In this document: in pieces, positions 61,164-64,000 of the stretch
Layout: each line of letters opens with the position of its first letter
Position numbering within the stretch: position 1 is the first letter of the stretch
Made by a program: the position numbers and the translations under genes
Notes under the pieces: generated by a model
What the model saw: only the letters and a program-made list of their open reading frames with translations
Told to the model about the DNA's origin: nothing
Databases searched by the model: none
Source of the DNA: Membranipora membranacea
Lineage: Eukaryota; Bryozoa; Gymnolaemata; Cheilostomatida; Membraniporidae
Direction: 5' to 3'
Length of the DNA stretch: 64,000 nucleotides
NCBI GenBank assembly: GCA_914767715.1
Contig: OU612072.1
Coordinates: forward strand, 19,904,001-19,968,000

Positions 61164-62286
61164 GGGGGTATCTTGGTGATGACAATGAGACTCAGAGTGG
61201 GGTATCTACTCTCCTCGATCAATCTGTGTGTGAGTCTTTTCTTTAAGTCGCAAGGCATCTCTGTGACTGTACCATTGAAGGTTACATCAGTAGACCAGAT
61301 AACTATCAGAGTATCATTCTCACAACTCAGCTTAGCCTGAGAACCAGCTTGTGGGCTGCAATCTATAAACAATTGGAATATCATGTTCATTATGGCTCAC
61401 ATTAGAATGTTCCAGACAAGAAGCTATATCAACTCAAGCCTCTATTTTGAAATAAAGATAACTATCACTCTGAAAATTGCTACACATGTACATAAATCAT
61501 CTCGAAAATGTGAAAAGGTTGGTCGTTTTCGTTGTTTTGGAAGGCGTTAATTATGATAATAAGTAATAACGAGAAAGAAAACAACTTGACTGGGGTAACA
61601 CATATCCATGTCTCGACCTCATCCAGTATTACCCTTTTAGATTTGCTACATGATACAAATCTAAAAAACCTCAATCTCATTAAGATTTTAGGGAGTTGTC
61701 CTCTCAGAGGAAATGAGGGTATAACTTCTTCAATCTTTTGAATAATCTGATAGAGAGAGGATGTCATTGGCATAAAAATAAGACAAGGTTTTGTCACTCA
61801 CTGCATCCCAGAGAATGCATGGCGAGGTAGGGGGTGTGGTTTGAGGAATATTATTCCTGGAAAAAAATGCCAGTTACAAATCATTCTCAGGGGTGAAGGC
61901 TACACAATGAGCTCACTCAAACTCCAGCAGCTTGTGTGATCTGACATCTATTTCTCAGCTAACCATTAAATTGATTTCAATAGAATAGAATAGATGACTA
62001 ATCGCATCATAATTATGATTAGAGCATCAATTTCACTTGTCACTGCGGGAGTTTTATTGCATTGTTGACATGAAGATGTCTTACCAATGCTAAGTTCCCA
62101 TGGCTGGGAATATAGGAAAAGTCTAGTTCTACATAACTTAATATTTCACCATTTACCGATATGCGCGCGTCATTCAACTGATAAGAGTACCAGGTGAAAC
62201 TTTCGCTTGAAATGTAGTTGATTACTGTTGGCTCAAGTATCATGGCCGATAATTCGCAATATATAACCAGACGCGTATGTTTGTGT
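61164..62286 (-). CDS. Ig-like domain exons of an unidentified gene
   Basis: Two minus-strand exons. 62286-62085 encodes LVIYCELSA, then ESFTWYSYQL and LSYVELDF, and ends at GTAAGA. 61362-61164 follows TTTATAG, encodes GSQAKLSCEND, IVIWSTD and PTLSLIVITKI, and ends at GTGAGT. Both show the Ig pattern of a Cys in strand B followed 11-20 residues later by Trp. They resemble the plus-strand receptor at 45559-52825 in style, so they may be from a related gene running the other way. No signal peptide or membrane exon is seen, and the gene would extend beyond both exons. Confidence 0.45.
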
Positions 62287-62327
62287 CTCACACATGATAA
62301 AAGAATAAAATTGACCACTCACAGTAG

Positions 62328-63013
62328 TCACAGAGTAAGGATATACAGAGAGGACAGTTCAATGATAGTTATAGTGCCTGCGGTTTTTGATTAACTGTGG
62401 GAAAAATTTTGCACAGCTGGATGCCGAAAACTCATCTCTATATGTTATAATGGCATTTTTCTTGCAGACACCCCTACCTTTGATGGGCCATAATTCATTC
62501 TTTTTTTATCCTTAAGACTGATTTCCAAATTTGTTGGAATGATCAACCTTCAAGGTATACACCATATTGTTGTCATTTTTTGCTACGATACATAGGCTAT
62601 AAGATATCTGTGATTGTAAAATGAGTTTTATCATATAGATTTACATGTGGCCTGGGTCATTACACGGACATTTCCTAATTTTTATGACCAGAAGTCTATA
62701 TATATAATAAAACGTATTTTGAGAACATAGATAGCTCATAGCCTATGTATCCTAGCAAAAAATGACAACAATATGGTGTAAAGGCTTGAAGGTTGGACAT
62801 TCTAAAAAAGTTGGAATTCAGTCTTTAGGATAAATCCAGAATGAAATATGGCCCATCAAAGGTAGCAATGTCTGCAAGAAAAATGACATTATAACATATA
62901 GAGATAATGAGTTTTCAGCATCCAGCTGTGCACAATTTTCCCCCAGTTAATCAAAAACCGCAGGCACTATAACGATCATTAAAGTGTCCATTCTGTTCAT
63001 CCTTACTCTGTGA
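62328..63013. repeat. large foldback element with about 300-bp arms
   Basis: TCACAGAGTAAGGAT at 62328 is matched by its complement ending at 63013. The arms pair closely for about 300 bp (for example CCATATTGTTGTCATTTTTT near 62560 and its complement near 62757-62777) around a loop of roughly 70 bp near 62640-62705. No coding capacity is seen. Confidence 0.9.
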
Positions 63014-64000
63014 TATAGTTGGTGAGTGTGTCTTAGCTGTCGAAGTGATGGATACATGGCAACACACACTGTGTTTTAATTTTTGGCATTAATGTGCCTA
63101 TCAATATATTTAACTCAAACATATGCTTCATCCTCTACTGAACTATGAATTGTGCTACATTATAAAATGCACTGTTCATACAATTGAATAGCAGTGGATG
63201 AACCATTGTCATCCGGCTTCATAAGGGGCACAGCTACTCTTTTTGTGGCTGCGCAACAAGCCTACAGTTTATGCGAATAAGACACTAAGGGTGGAATAGT
63301 AATATGATTCAGGATAAATTTGGCGATTAATTTGATGGGTTATATGTCTCGCGTATGGGATAAATCATGAAGGTTGAGGGTCTAAAATAGACAATGATAA
63401 GGAACAAATTGTAAAGGCACAACTCTTACGTTAATCGGTTTTAGTTTGTAAGCGAGTTGGAGAATGCAAGCAGTCACTCAGTGTAATTTTTAACATCTCT
63501 CTTTCTTGACGATATCATAAGCGAGTACTTGCAGGATAGTAATGATAAGAATGCCAAATACGCACTCTGCGGCGGGAGTACTAAACATTGGTGACGTGAG
63601 AAGGTCTTATCAATGCTAAGTACACGGAAAGTGCCCTATCAAAAGTCATGCTTGTGTCTTCTCTGACATCTGTGTAATTGATCAAGGATAACTAAATGAG
63701 CATTCTCCTAAGAGGAATAGATTCCAAGCCTGCTGGATGTTAATGCAATAGTTTTCAGAATTAATAATGATGATGAAACAAGTTGATATTCAAAGTAGTA
63801 GAATATTGGTCATGCTTGTGTCATATTCTTAACTTGAAACACTTGATGAATGTTGTTTGGAGTTTCACTTCGCTGCAACATTAGACTACATCCAGGAGTG
63901 GGCAACTCCAAATTATGTGTAGTCAAAGGGTCGAAATTTGAGATCATTTGTATCTCTGCATTTGTTCACCGCTTATGACGCGCCAAACATTCGAAAGGAG
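63014..64000. other. non-coding end of the window
   Basis: No gene recognised. About 60 bp at 63563-63620 resembles 62041-62100, which spans the end of the Ig exon and its splice site (CTTACCAATGCTAAG versus CTTATCAATGCTAAG), so it may be a remnant of a duplicated exon. Confidence 0.35.

Overview
This window looks like nuclear DNA of an invertebrate animal, possibly an early-branching one such as a sponge or cnidarian. That placement is inference. The evidence is spliced genes with GT-AG introns of about 150-1700 bp, animal protein families (ROCO GTPase, caspase, SLC6 transporter, Ig-like receptor), AT-rich intergenic DNA, and many LINEs, tRNA-derived repeats and inverted-repeat elements. There is no bacterial-style operon structure, rRNA or CRISPR.

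Layout. 1-2444: intergenic, with a tRNA-like repeat head. 2445-8728 (+): the most striking gene, a multi-exon protein with leucine-rich repeats, a Roc GTPase and a COR domain, followed by a C-terminal caspase protease domain. Intron phases agree from the first visible exon to the stop codon. 8729-12948: apparently non-coding. 12949-16184 and 18104-21780: two copies of a 3.2-3.7 kb transposable element with perfect 17-bp terminal inverted repeats. The second copy carries a nested 358-bp MITE. 21864-33977 (-): recognisable exons of an SLC6 sodium-coupled transporter. It has an in-frame stop in one exon, no recognised exon for several core helices, and two LINE fragments lying within its span, so it is probably a pseudogene. 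34320-40367 (-): a decayed retroelement with a gag-like region next to a tyrosine recombinase. A LINE (35716-38748, +) is inserted in it, flanked by a 12-bp target duplication. 40368-44495: non-coding, with an 87-bp tandem array. 44496-44708 (+): possible last exon of an unidentified membrane protein. 45559-52825 (+): a single-pass membrane receptor with Ig-like domains split over exon pairs and a short basic tail. 52826-61163: mostly repeats, including two copies of a foldback family and a tRNA-like sequence. 61164-62286 (-): two Ig-like exons of another gene. 62328-63013: a large foldback element.

Functionally, the intact chain of exons at 2445-8728 predicts one polypeptide. An LRR sensor and a Roc-COR GTPase switch would be covalently joined to a caspase that keeps its catalytic His and Cys and the two arginines expected for Asp specificity. 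This suggests a one-protein sensor and executioner for cell death or immunity. The Ig-like receptors nearby are compatible with a recognition or immune neighbourhood, but no functional link is shown by the sequence.
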